In this document: in pieces, positions 21,297 to 32,598 of the stretch
Numbering within the stretch: position 1 is the stretch's first letter
How the letters are laid out: each line of letters begins with the position of its first letter
Assembly: GCA_022701365.1 (NCBI GenBank)
Contig: JAKUHH010000177.1
Coordinates: 1,178,001-1,242,000 of the forward strand
Length of the DNA: 64,000 bases
Direction of reading: 5' to 3'
Origin: Mycocentrospora acerina
Lineage: Eukaryota; Ascomycota; Dothideomycetes; Pleosporales
The notes under the pieces: generated by a model
Told to the model about the DNA's origin: nothing
The model's database searches: none
The model's input: only the letters and a program-made list of their open reading frames with translations
Translations under genes and position numbers: made by a program

Positions 21297-24051
21297 TGCT
21301 CTCCATCGGCAACACGCACTCGGCTTGCAATATCCTGGGGTTGTGATTCAAATATTGTTTTTTCTGTCGGCAGAGACAGGTCGTTGGGTTGATGTTGATC
21401 TTGGTGAACGCTAACGGGCCGTTCTCAGGGAAGTCGAAGCTGACGTGTTGTCGCGTGCATGTGCGAACGTGCTGCCCTATAAGAAGGGTAGCGATGTTAC
21501 CGAGCAAGCGCTAGATTCGCGCACGCCATTTGACAGAGATTGTTGTCTTGATTTGATGCCTGGTGATCGCCCACCCACGACGTAACTCCGGGAAGTGACT
21601 ACCTCCACGCTTTTACATAAGTGAACTCCTATTATTGACAGCGGCCGATGCCTAATAACTCTATTTCTGTCAGCATTAACGTGACGAACATTGTTGGTTC
21701 CTCACAGATCTGTATGATTTGATGCATAAAGCGTGCACCACAATTCGTCTGCTGTAATGTACCAATTTACAGACTTCTGAGGTGTCTTTCTATTTTGAAG
21801 GATCAAGTGGGGCAGAGAGAGACCATTCTCGATACCCACATTCAATTCAACAAGTGAACTTTTCCACGCCAACGTCGGACATCCATTTCTATCTTCGGGA
21901 GAGGCGAAAGAACCTAGGCAATGGCGGTTGGCCGTCTGTTGTGGCTAGACCTTCTGATGTCGGCCCTATGTTTGTCGTCAGGGCTCGGGGTTCGACTGAC
22001 CCGACCCGATTGTCCTACTGAACAAGTGCTTTCTCGGCCGCTTCGAAAAAGTAACATAAAAAACGTCTGAGGCATCTGTCTCAAAAAGTCATCTCAAAAG
22101 TTTCTTAGGCGCACAAAGCGTGTGTCGAGAGAAAGAAGTATTCGTACCCACCTTGCACACTTGGTGGAGGTATAAAACCCCCTAGTTGGCCACCCATGAA
22201 TCGTATGAGCAACTTGTTTTTCCTAGGAACAACACACACTTTGCTCAACCACAACGAGGAGACCCGAACATATCGCGCAGTATTTGGACTGCCTCCTTCA
22301 TCTTCTTGAAGAGATCAGTGCCAGCTGGAAACCTCTCACGTTAGCTTACCACCCTGACAAAATTCGGCAAGTAACCCTTCGGAACACACACGACACTCTC
22401 CTTTTCTCGAGAAGACCTAAGAGACATACGATGACATGGTTGACTCTCCCTCCAGCTCTGCTTACCTTGTAGAACTCGTTCGCCATGATGGCAATGTCGT
22501 CACAAGGTTGCCCCCTTTCCACCGTATCAAGCTCGAAATCTCTTCAATGCCCATGCAGAAGCCCCCGTAAACTTGACGACACCGAAAGAGAGCACATCAC
22601 CACAAGCGAAACAAAGGCAACAAGTTTATGATCTGCGCGCAAAGTGAGCAGGACGTGATGCTAGGAACAGGAGTTCTGATGCAAAGGACTTGAAGACCCT
22701 GCTCCAGACGTGGAGAGACTTTTCTACATAGGGCATGATCAGCCTGGTATTGAAGGCCTGTAGTGCAGTCCGATATAAAGACACGAGCAGAACTTGGCAA
22801 GTTGTAAGCGCAACCGTGAGAAGTGGTCGGAATAGATATTGGCAGTGAAGCAAATGTTGCTGGTCTCTCAAGCAACGAGCGAAATAGCATCAAAACCAGA
22901 CAAGCCAAAGGAGTAAACCGCTAACAGGTCTACCTGTTCTGCACTATCCTCGAGAACGCATTCTGTGTTCAACAACTCGTCCGACTTTCCATCTCTCATT
23001 TAAGGGTGTGGAATGTGAACTTGTCAAAGATGAGCTTGAGAAGGCGGATGCTGCAAGAACTAAATCCGATGCGCGTATATAGCACACATGCAGTGCGGCT
23101 AAACAAGCAAGTCTAGACGATTAAGAAACTGCTCATCATGGATAAATAGAGAAGCAAAAGGTCGAGATCGAAGATCGGAACAAGATAGAGGCTGAACGTG
23201 TGGCAAAAGCTCACGCTAAAGGTCGCGCCACGGGGTAAGGGTTGGTCCGGGTGTTGGAACTCGCAGGATCAACAGTGGGCTCCGTGGGGTTCTTGGTGGA
23301 ACCATTCGCTACTCATGACGAGATTGTGGTGGCAATATCAGGCGCATTAAAATATCTGCGGCAATTGCGGCCCCTCGCACTCACGCCCCTTTGAATGTAT
23401 AGTTTACGACGGGCTGGCGGTGAGGAAGCAGTTGAAGGCTGAACCATGTTTTCAATAGGCGAATGGGGCAGCGTAAAGCAATCGATTTAGCCCACTTAAC
23501 AAAATAACGTGGCAGATTAATCGGTATCCTAGTCCAGATTCAAGGCTGCGTGGTCTCTTTTCGATCATGGTTAACCTTGGAGGAGCGAGGCAATAGAACG
23601 ACTGAGAGCCATGGTATCCTGGGTCTGCAGCTTAGTCGGGCTGTTCGGCCTCGGTGTTTCTATTGCATCCCCACGTCCCCCATCACACGCCATCGTCCAG
23701 GCTGAATCATCGACGGGTCTCGTGGTCTAGCCTCCAAGCGTCGGAGATGTGACTATCACGATTTACGAAGTCGCATATTTCTCACGGTTGATTTTTTCGA
23801 TGCGCTATCGTTCAAAAAGCTTTCTGAATCTATGAAACATAGTTGTTAGAAGTTTGGTTGTCTTGCAATGAGTGATGTGACGTGAGTTTAAGATATGGCC
23901 GGATCGTCGCTCCGGGCCGTCGCGTGCATCGGGCGACACCGCACAGGCATCAGGACCCCACAGGTACCAAAGCACCCCACACGCTGATCATACAGTGCAG
24001 CTACGATTGAACTGTAATTGCACGTCTGACGTTACATTTGCTTCCTCAAAA
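21297..24051. other. Gene-free stretch with probable transposon remnants
   Basis: About 2.75 kb. The first 300 bp are the leader and promoter of the bZIP gene. From about 22.2 to 23.4 kb the plus strand carries frame-shifted fragments with coding flavour, ending in a zinc-knuckle-like ICGNCGPSHSRPFEC (23353-23397). Such a knuckle often closes pogo/Fot1-type transposases. Reading frames are repeatedly interrupted, so at best this is a dead element. A TATA-like tataaaa lies at 22172. Confidence 0.4.
21425..21460 (-). promoter_or_regulatory. Candidate upstream ORF in the leader of the bZIP gene
   Basis: ATG at 21460 followed by 11 codons (MHATTRQLRLP) and TGA, about 130 nt ahead of the main ATG. 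A second upstream ATG at 21306 opens an overlapping out-of-frame ORF that passes the main start. If the leader extends this far, this would resemble the uORF control of GCN4/cpc-1-type bZIP genes; the transcript start is unknown. Confidence 0.35.
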
Positions 24052-24944
24052 ATGGCATTATTTACCCCAACAAGAAATGATGTTTTTGATGTTCGCGCGA
24101 TATTGATGAAATTCAGACTGCCGAGCGAAATCCTCCTCAATATCCTAGATCAAGCCCGCTACTGGACTGAAATCACACACAGTGTCAAGGAGCACAGGGT
24201 ACTTTTAAATAGACAGGGGGCGCTAGACTACTCGGTTGCATTCCTTTACCTTGTGGCGCCCGCATTCCGCAACGAAACTGAAGCTAGTGGAAGCTTAGAA
24301 GTTCCGAAAGTTCGAGAGATCGAGTTTACCATTGTCAGTCACGTAAGTAAAATTCTCGGCGAGAGTTTCATGTGAAGCAACGTTAAGTAGAAATCGCATG
24401 ATTATAGGACCGAGGCTGGACAACTGAAGGCACAGAGGGCTCATACGAAACATCTTCTTGGTTCGAGGTTTCCATCTTTCGAACTGCCACTCCCATTTTC
24501 CTAAGATCAATCCATAATGGTGAGTTTATCGCAGAGGACATTTACACTCTCACATCTCAGCTGCTATTTATTGAAGGGAATACTGAAACTACGTTGGTGC
24601 AACGTCCCTCGACAGATATAGAATCTCAGCGCCTGCACTGTCCCGAAATGACGTACATCACGCGCTCTGTAGCGGAAGATTGCCATGACGAATCCGTTGA
24701 ACACAAAATAGAAGGAGAACATGCTTGGTATTTGCAAAGTAACCAAGTGGCCAGGGGAGTTTCCATGTTTGAGGGAGAAATGATCAGGCGATATCGTATT
24801 GTCTGGGGCTGTAAGGCCAATCCTGTGTGGGTTGGTAGCAAGGGCACTGGAAATGGCACGGGATTTCTCGACGCATTGGAACAGAACGATTGGATTGGTA
24901 TCTGGGCCAGAGTAAAAGTGATTATACTCCTCAAGAAACGTTAA
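24052..24944 (+). CDS. Unknown fungal protein with F-box-like N-terminus
   Basis: Two exons, 24052-24342 and 24408-24944, with a 65-bp phase-0 intron (GTAAGT...TATAG); 275 aa. The N-terminal LPSEILLNILDQARYW is the L-P-x-E-I-L-x-x-I-L pattern of F-box helices and of a fungal family of uncharacterised proteins. VREIEFTIVSHDRGWT spans the intron, then SYETSSWFEVSIFR, and near the end RYRIVWGCKANPVWVGSK and WIGIWARVKVIILL. I recognise the general type (fungal F-box-like or ankyrin-associated unknown) but not a function. The intron splits a conserved-looking motif cleanly, which supports the model. Alternative start: the frame is open upstream from 23995 without an ATG in good context. Confidence 0.75.
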
Positions 24945-25633
24945 TATCCAGATATTGAGGACTAATTATGAGAATAGAGACGTGGTTGGGAGAATCACAT
25001 ACATGGAGTTCGTATGACAGTGCGTCATACTATCTGATAATGTAAAATCGCTGATCATAAACGAATACTGCAATACAACGACACAAGTATCAAAGCTAAA
25101 GCCCCCACTTCATTCCACACTACCGAGGTAGTCGTGCCGTAACATCCGACTTACTTGAATTGGACAAATGTCTAAAATCTTCAACAGTAACACTTCTCAT
25201 ATCCAAATCTAGTTGGGAACATAATTCAATCTCTTCCGACGTAAAACGCCCCAAGCTCGCTGTTTAAATGAGATTATTATTCAAAATGGATCCACAAGTT
25301 TGAAGGGAATGTCAAGCATCCGCAAATAACTAGCAAAGGAACTAGATTTGTTCGATGTTGCTGGTGCATGTTAGCATCAAAGTACGTGGGCGATACAGTA
25401 ACATGCAAGATCTGGAGATGAATGATTTCATGGTTGTTGCAAGAACTTAATTTCGAAATTAGAAATAGAGGAAAATATATCGTTTGGCAAGATACTTTAG
25501 ATGCTTGGATCTATACCCACACGTTTTGTATACAAGGTTAGGACCATGCGGAATGTAGGCAATCGAAATGATGCACAGAACTAGTATTGTTGCTCAATGT
25601 TGCTTTTTGCTAGCAAATACACTTTTGGTCTTC
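24945..25633. other. Gene-free stretch between convergent genes
   Basis: About 690 bp of AT-rich sequence between the 275-aa unknown (plus) and the CDF transporter (minus). No frame or repeat of note; probably two 3' untranslated regions. Confidence 0.5.
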
Positions 25634-27190
25634 TCATTCGCCATCCCCTAGCGCATGTCCAGTCAAACCCTGCGAAGTATCTGAAAAATGTCAGCTTCTG
25701 TAGCCTTGCCAGCGGCAGAACAAGATCAACTCACAATCAACTGTAACAAACGCACGATCGACCTCATTCAGACCCTCAAGACAATATTGCAAAGTTTCAG
25801 CAACATCATGACATCTTCTCAACGGTGTATCTGCCGACATTAGGATGTCGACCTCCACACAAACACCATCCCCAACGTGGTAACTCTTGATACTCTTAAA
25901 TCCTTCGACGAGTGGCGCAAATCGGTAAGTCATAAACATAAGTTTGCGTTCTATACGGTCATCTGCAGCTAAGCCTGTCAAACGGGTAACGTTCTCGAGG
26001 CACGTGCCAGCCCAGTCGTAGATGATGAAAAGAGATAGCGAGGCTGCGCCTACAGGGTCAAGCCACCAGATATCAAACTTATGCCCTATAAGTGGAAATA
26101 ATAGTGACAACGAATTAAACATGACGTCAGTGCGGCAATCCTGTGCTAAAGCCTGAACTTGCGTTGTTTGGACTCTCGAGCAACCGATCCATAGTATTCC
26201 TTTGACAACGATGGTGGCTACCATAGCAAATATGGCTGAAGGTGGAAGATTAGCTGCTTTATGCTCAGCACCTGGCAGGAGTTTCTCTACCGACTCTTTC
26301 AGAATCTGCATAAAAGATATGACCATTATGATGGAAAAGACCAGAATACCAAGAGGCTCAAGACGTCTCCGTCCAACGGGGAACTTCTTCTTTAGTTTTG
26401 CGAGCCTCCAACCGACGAGCCTGTTTGTTGTCCATATAATGAGTGTGCAGAGAAGGTCGAGTGCGGAATCTACCAGTGATGCAATGAGGGAGAGCGAGCT
26501 GGACTTCAGCGCCGCAACACCTTTTGCCGCGAGAAGGAAGATATTAACGATAACATTGATCTGCTAAGTGTAAGTATTCGTAATATCTCACAGAAGACAT
26601 CTCGCTCCTCACATTGATTGCCCACCTCACGTGCTTGGCCGATGTCCTGCGTTTCTCTCGTTCTTCTTCGGGTAAAAATGGCTCCAGATTTTCTCCACTG
26701 TTTCCCAGTGGCCCTCGTTCTTCTGCCACGCCATCGCCGTCTGTATCCCTTGGGTTCATACTGTCGACAATATCGTCTGCAAGAGACGAGACCACCATAT
26801 CAACTTCGAGCCAGTCATCGAGGCGAACGTTTTGCTCCTCATAGAATTTCCGGACCTTCTTATTCTTTATGCATTTCAGCTGGTTGATGTTAGTAATCTT
26901 TTTTGAGCTTAAAATGTAAAGTTTCCTGGAGTTCTTACGCTTTCCTCACTCTTCCGATATCTTTCTAGCGCTGTATGATCCACGTTGTCGATAAGCTTTT
27001 GCTTCATTTCCACGGCGCTATCATCTTGTTTTGATAAATCGGGTGCATCACGATATCTATGTCGTGAAGGCTTGTTGTTTATTCCGTATCCACTCTCTAC
27101 GTCGGCACGGACGTGTTTGTTGAGTTGGTCGCCGTTTATATCCCCGTAATTCGAACCCTGACTGAGTAGGTTGCGTCTGGTCCCGACCAT
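25634..27190 (-). CDS. Cation diffusion facilitator (CDF) transporter, DxxxD type, probably Mn2+
   Basis: Exons 26939-27190, 26613-26879, 25735-26563 and 25634-25680; introns of 59, 49 (or 52) and 54 bp; 464 aa. The N-terminal 170 residues are cytosolic and polar (SNYGDINGDQLN; FYEEQNVRLDDWLEVD). Transmembrane segments follow, with the metal-site motif D-SAL-D in TM2 (residues 205/209, SLVDSALDLL) and D-CRT-D in TM5 (315/319). The C-terminal cytosolic domain (YHVGDGVCVEVDILM) and the tail TGHALGDGE are typical of fungal CDFs. A DxxxD pair in TM2 and TM5 characterises the Mn-CDF subgroup, whereas Zn-CDFs have HxxxD/DxxxD. It likely moves Mn2+ out of the cytosol by proton antiport into a secretory or vacuolar compartment; substrate and site are inferred. 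Confidence 0.9.
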
Positions 27191-28145
27191 GGCTTCGTGT
27201 TGTGAGTTAAATGAGGCAAACAGACCTTAAGTTACGAGAGAGGAAAGATGCAAATGACAAAGAGATGGAAAGAAGGAGAACAGAAGGAGAGGATTGTAAG
27301 ACGTCGACACGAAAGATGAGATGAGATGGAAAGTTGATCAGAAACTGGGAAATATATTGTGTAATAGCGCGAGAGACAGCATCATCACGCCGAAGCTAAC
27401 TTCTTAACCTCCGATCATAGCTGCAAAAGGCGTTGCTTAACCTGGCAGCACAAGCTCACGATGTTTCGAGACTGAGGTATGACATCACTAATAGCGGCGC
27501 GTCGCGTCGTACTCGGATCGCGGCACCACGGCAAGTGTATACTTGGCATGAACAACCCTTAGCATCGTAAAGCTTGTCGGCGCGTATGCATAAACCGTAA
27601 CAGCACTACAAAGACGCATGTATCTACCTCGAATGCTCTATGCTATCTTCCAAGCATGAATGCGTTCATCACAGTCGTGAGCAAAGTCATGACATCATGT
27701 CGAGTCCTGGGCTGGAGCTTCATTTGAAGGCGCAAGTGTTAAACAAGCTTAGATGCCCCATACTTGTCACACCTTCCATCCGATATCCGAAAGTCCATAT
27801 CGAGAATGACCGTCAGTAGTAAAAAGAGGAACTTGAGCCCTCAGAAGCTTGATTGCGCTTAGGAACAAGGATACCAATCGGCTAGCTACACGTGATGATG
27901 CGCCGTCTACTTTCAGAGCGGCAATTGGCTTCTCAGCTTGGATAATCCAGCACTGCCCCGTAAACATTGCGCACGAATCCCTGGAACGCAGATAACCTTC
28001 TACAAAATATGAGTTTAAAAAAGTTACGCGACACTAGTTCACGGACCTGAGGTGCCTGTCGCCTGCTATCGACCCAAACGAAGCACCATACTGCAGTCGC
28101 GCCGCAACCTCCACCGCGGAGGCGAGTTCCCCATAGCATGTAACC
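27191..28145. other. Divergent intergenic region between CDF transporter and ankyrin-CorA gene
   Basis: About 955 bp between two head-to-head starts, presumably both promoters. It marks the change from the AT-rich to the GC-richer part of the window. No additional gene seen. Confidence 0.55.
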
Positions 28146-31100
28146 ATGGCCCGCCCACCTTCCCACTCCAGTGATGGAGGCGGCGATGTTGCAAATAGTC
28201 GCGTCGAGCCTCGTCTCCTCAAGGCTATTATAGAAAGAAACAATGAAGAGGCTGTCGCTATTATCGAGCAGGCGCGGTCGAAGTCACAGCCGATAGACCA
28301 CCTGTTGCGCCTAGGTGTAATGCGCGCCGCTGAGCGCGGAAACACATACATTGCGGAGTATTTGTTGAAGAGCGGCGCAAAACCTGATGGCGCGCCTGGA
28401 GGCAGAGTTTCACCGCTACTCAAAGCAGTTGAAGAGAACCATGCGGGTATTGTGCAGCTGCTGCTCAGATTTGGTGGAAACGTGGATGCGCACGACAAAC
28501 AGGGACGAACAGCGCTTATGATGGCATCCTGGAAGAATAGTTTCCACATTGTTAATGAGCTTTTGCGATGTGGCGCGGATGTCAACAAGAAGGATAATCA
28601 AGGACGAAACGTATTGCATAATCTAGCTGCAGACAAGCATTGCAATTGGGGAAGAGATGTCATTGATGTCCTGCTGAGAACAGACATTGCGATCGATGGG
28701 CCAGAAGGCCAGGATGAGAAAAGAAAAACTCCGCTACACTGGGCCGCCATGACTGGCAAGAAAGAGCTGTGCGAGATGTTATTGATGAGGCCTAGACCCC
28801 CAAGGGCTAATGTGAATGCGGTGGAGGAAAGGGAGAAAACAGCGCTGCATCTAGCGGTTGCGCATGGCAGAGATGATATAGTTGAGTTGTTGCTATTTCA
28901 CGGGGCGGATGTTAAAGCAAGAAGCGATGGTGGCTGGACAGCGCTACACAATGCGTGTGAGCAAGGCCCCGTGCAGTCTGATGACGAAAGAGAAACGATT
29001 GAGAAGGCGCAGGTACGCGTAAAGATTGTGAGGATGCTTTTGAACGCAGGTGCAGATATCAACGCGCGATTGCTTAATGGTTGGACACCTTTGCATGCTG
29101 CCGCTCAAAAAGGACACTCCGAAGTAGTCCAGTGTCTACTTGAGAGGAAGGACATCAAGCGCGCGGCACGGGATACATTTGGCGTGACGCCTTTTGTGCG
29201 TGCAGCGCAAAACAAGAGGAGGGACATCGTCAACATATTGGCGCCCTCAAACAATGCCGACTCACTGAGTGAGGATGCATTGGGAGCTTGCAAAGGCTTT
29301 AGCGCGACGATCGTAGACTTCAAGAACGACAATGAGAACAGAGTACAAAAGCGAAGCGTGTACGAACTACTTTACGGCCGAGACATTGTGAATCCGCGGA
29401 AGCCAGCTGTGACGATTCTGCCCAAGGACTCGAAGCACACCAATTTCCGATGGATACATCTGCCAGCGAACAACATGGCATGGGCCGAGGCATTGCTTAC
29501 AAAGGCATTCATTGAAGAAGGCGCAAACGATGTTGATGGCTTCAGGGCTCTTGAGCGTTCTTTCACCCACCAGCATCGTGGCGCACGCATACATTCGCAT
29601 TTTATGAGGCCATTGTGTCAGAGCACTCCTCGAGCACCCAAAAACCAAGACGACATTGAGCAAGAGACACCACAGATTATCCTCAACAATGGCTTGGGCA
29701 TTGATACGACTACAGGGGCACAAGAACCACCGCTTCCCCAATTTCGCAAACCTCCGGTTAGAACAGGCACTGTGAGCACAGACCAAACCGACTGGACTGC
29801 AGGGTCCGGAAGTGCTGGCACGGGTAAGGAAGGCCGAGGAAAGGCAAAGGAGAAGACGAAAAAGTTGCCAAAATGGAGTGGCTCGAAGCAGGCTGGGAAC
29901 CGGTCTGCTGGAACGAACACGCCTACAAGACAAGGTGACCATCATGGTAGACAGAAGACAAGCATGTCAATGACTGAAAGTGCTCTCCTGCGCTCACCAG
30001 GTAGCCCTGGACGAAGAGATACTTCCTTCGACAAAAGCAACATCTACACATTTATGCCATATTTGCATTTCGAGACGGAACAACGACAACAAAAGATGCA
30101 AGCTGCAATAGCACGAATACCTCTGATCAGAGAGCGCGAAAAGCATGAAAACCGCATTATCAAGCCGGTAGTACCAAGAGCTTCGACATACGACGAAATG
30201 CTTTTGCGGGCTCACCTGACATCCTCGCAAGTGTCGTTGCATGTCCGTCGTACATTGGATCAATTCTTTTATCACAACATTGACACTCAATCTCGCGATC
30301 GCGACCAGGTGTAAGTACCAGAAGAAACTTGTAGATGTCCAATTCTAATTATCTCAAGTGTCTATCGATACCAATGCAAATCGTCTGAACCTCAGCACGC
30401 CGATCCGAAGATTTTCATGGTGGACCAGCTCTGGATGTGGACGCTAGGCAAAGACTTGATCTTGACGGCGTTCCCTCAGCGATGGGAGCAGCCACGCAAT
30501 GATCCGCTCAATGTGCTTGATGGTATTATTGAAGACATTAACAGTAAGACGCGAGAGCCAGTTAAAAGTGTGCACGACCTTGCGATGGTGATTTCTGGCC
30601 GGTGCAGTGGCATCTTTGACAGACATCGCGTGGGCGACGGGGAGTATCAGTTCCTTGATATGTTCGAAAGTAGCATTGGAGACGCCACAGAAATGGAAAC
30701 TGAGCTGTTCAAGGAGTTCAATGCGGCTTCTGGTGAAGCATCGAGGTGGCTTCTTAGCCATCGACGTCCAAACCGGTTCTCGCGGCATCTAGAGGCAGAA
30801 GGAAGACAGCAAGAACACCAAAACAAACGGCACATGCCACAACACCCACTCACACATGCCTTTGCCGACCCGTTCGCCAGAGACGACAGTTTTGGTTATG
30901 AAGACAACGACAGTACCCCCGCTCACACCCCTCTCTTCGTCGACAAGCTCCTCGACATTGGTGCCGAAACCAACCTCGTGGCCGAAACCAAAGACATCCG
31001 TGACGAGCTCAACATGATCATAAAGGTGCTCGAAGACCAACGCAATGTACTTCCCGAGCTCGAACTCAGCATCATCGACGCCTACTCCAAGGAGTACAAG

Positions 31101-32021
31101 TCGCAAGTGATGCTCAAACGCCGCTTCCGCGACATGCTCAAAACGATTGACACGCACATCAAAGACCTGGAGCGCATGGACAAACAAGCCGAACGCATCT
31201 ACAAGTCCATCACCGACCTGCTGGACCTCAAGCAAAAGCACGCCAACGCCTTTGAAGCACGCTTTGCCCGCGACCAAGCCGCCGGCACCGCGCGCCAAAG
31301 CCAAGTCATCATGGTCTTCACCGTCGTCACCATTGTCTTCCTCCCCCTCTCCTTCATCGCCGCCTTCTTCTCCATCAACGTGCGCGAATTCCCCAGCCGC
31401 GCCGGCGACACGCAAGCCTCCCTCCCACTAGCCTACGTCGCAAAATACATGTTTGGCATCGGCCTCGCCATCTCCGTCCCCTTCATCGCCATCGCCCTCT
31501 CCTTTGACGCAATCGCAGACTTTTTCCGCGAGGCAAAACGCCGCCTTCGACTTCGCCGCCGCCACCATTCGCCTCCACACAACGACTCCCTCTCCAGCCG
31601 CGCATACGTCACAGAAGGCAAGGACGTGGAGTACTCGGTTGATATGCGTGCGCTGGAGCAGGCCCTCAGCGCAGGACGCGTGTCCATCCGCGGCGGTGCC
31701 AGCACAGTGCGAACCCACGCACGGCACAGCATAGAGAGCTATATGGGTGGTGGTGGTGGCTCATATGGCGCAAACGGGACCTCGATTCAGCGCGTGCAGA
31801 GCCGCAGCACGGTTGCCGCCGACAAGGGGGACGTGAGGCTAGTGAATATGAATTTGAATATGAATATCAATGGAAATGGGAATGGAAATGGAAACGGGAA
31901 TGGAAACAATGGGCTGCCGGGCAGATTGAGTGTCGACAACCCGCAGCAAAGTCCGATTGAGCGGATGAGCACGGGGTTTCGCCTAAGGAGAAGTGCGGAC
32001 GTCGAGCGAGGAAGGGGTTGA
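28146..32021 (+). CDS. Ankyrin-repeat protein fused to a CorA-like transporter domain
   Basis: Exons 28146-30310 and 30359-32021; the intron is only 48 bp (GTAAGT...TCAAG); 1275 aa. About residues 20-365 form ankyrin repeats (GRTALMMASWKNSFHIVNEL, TPLHWAAMTGKKELCEMLL, KTALHLAVAHGRDDIVELLL, NGWTPLHAAAQKGHSEVVQC). A linker rich in Ser/Thr/Lys (about 500-680) precedes a CorA-like domain at about 720-1110, with a long coiled region and two transmembrane segments (about 1036-1060 and 1079-1100). At the end of TM1, where CorA proteins carry GMN, this protein reads FFSIN. The C-terminus ends in Gly/Asn repeats. Membrane protein; ion transport is uncertain because of the altered signature. Similar fusions occur in other filamentous fungi. 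Confidence 0.88.
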
Positions 32022-32268
32022 TGATGATGGAGATGATGATGGAGCGAGTGAATGAATGAATGAGTGAATATATGAAGAAGAAAAATAATTTTTTTTGATG
32101 ATTATGCGGATTTTGGTATGGATGGATGGATGGAAGATTGGAAAAAGAAAGTGCTTTTTTTTTATTGCCGGAGTTTGGGATGGATGGATGGATGGATGGA
32201 TAATTGCTATGAGATACCCCCCCTCCCCCTACTCCCTACTCCCTACTCCCTACTCCCTACTACTGCGT

Positions 32269-32365
<97 letters not shown>

Positions 32366-32598
32366 ATTGATAATACCTACCTGCAATCATCATTAGTTCC
32401 GAGCCTGGTTTCTAGGGAATATTTCCTATTCGCGAATGAGGTAATGGTGGTTGATCATGGCCGATGATGATTATGATGATGATGGTCATGTGTAAATGTC
32501 TATCATTCTTACTTAATCCAGTTCCCCCTTCCCAAGTCCTTGCACCCAATTATCACAAAAGAAAAAACGTCTCAAAAGAAAAGAAAAGAACGAAAGAT
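32022..32598. other. 3'-flank between convergent genes, rich in simple repeats
   Basis: About 577 bp between the stop of the ankyrin-CorA gene and the stop of the next minus-strand gene. It consists largely of (ATG)n, (GGAT)n, (TACTCCC)n and (GTT)n tracts. No gene. Confidence 0.7.
32225..32365. repeat. Microsatellites: (TACTCCC)n and (GTT)n
   Basis: A heptamer-like tactccc array (about 32225-32260) is followed by about 32 uninterrupted copies of GTT (about 32269-32365). Nearby (GGAT)n tracts lie at 32119-32132 and 32178-32202. All sit in the 3' flank of the ankyrin-CorA gene. Open frames across the array (poly-Leu, poly-Val) are artefacts. Confidence 0.95.

Noticed and set aside
21980..22010. 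ggttcgac with flanking pairs, resembling a tRNA T-arm
   Set aside because: The hairpin loop is 10 nt and no D-arm, anticodon arm or acceptor pairing is found upstream.
22597..22908. 103-codon minus-strand frame
   Set aside because: Overlaps the eroded transposon-like stretch, has no supporting motif and no gene context.
30789..31415. 208-codon antisense frame over the CorA part of the fusion gene
   Set aside because: Shadow of a biased coding strand; the composition is dominated by Val/Gly/Glu without known motifs.
32095..32396. Frames encoding poly-Leu or poly-Val
   Set aside because: They are translations of the (GTT)n microsatellite.
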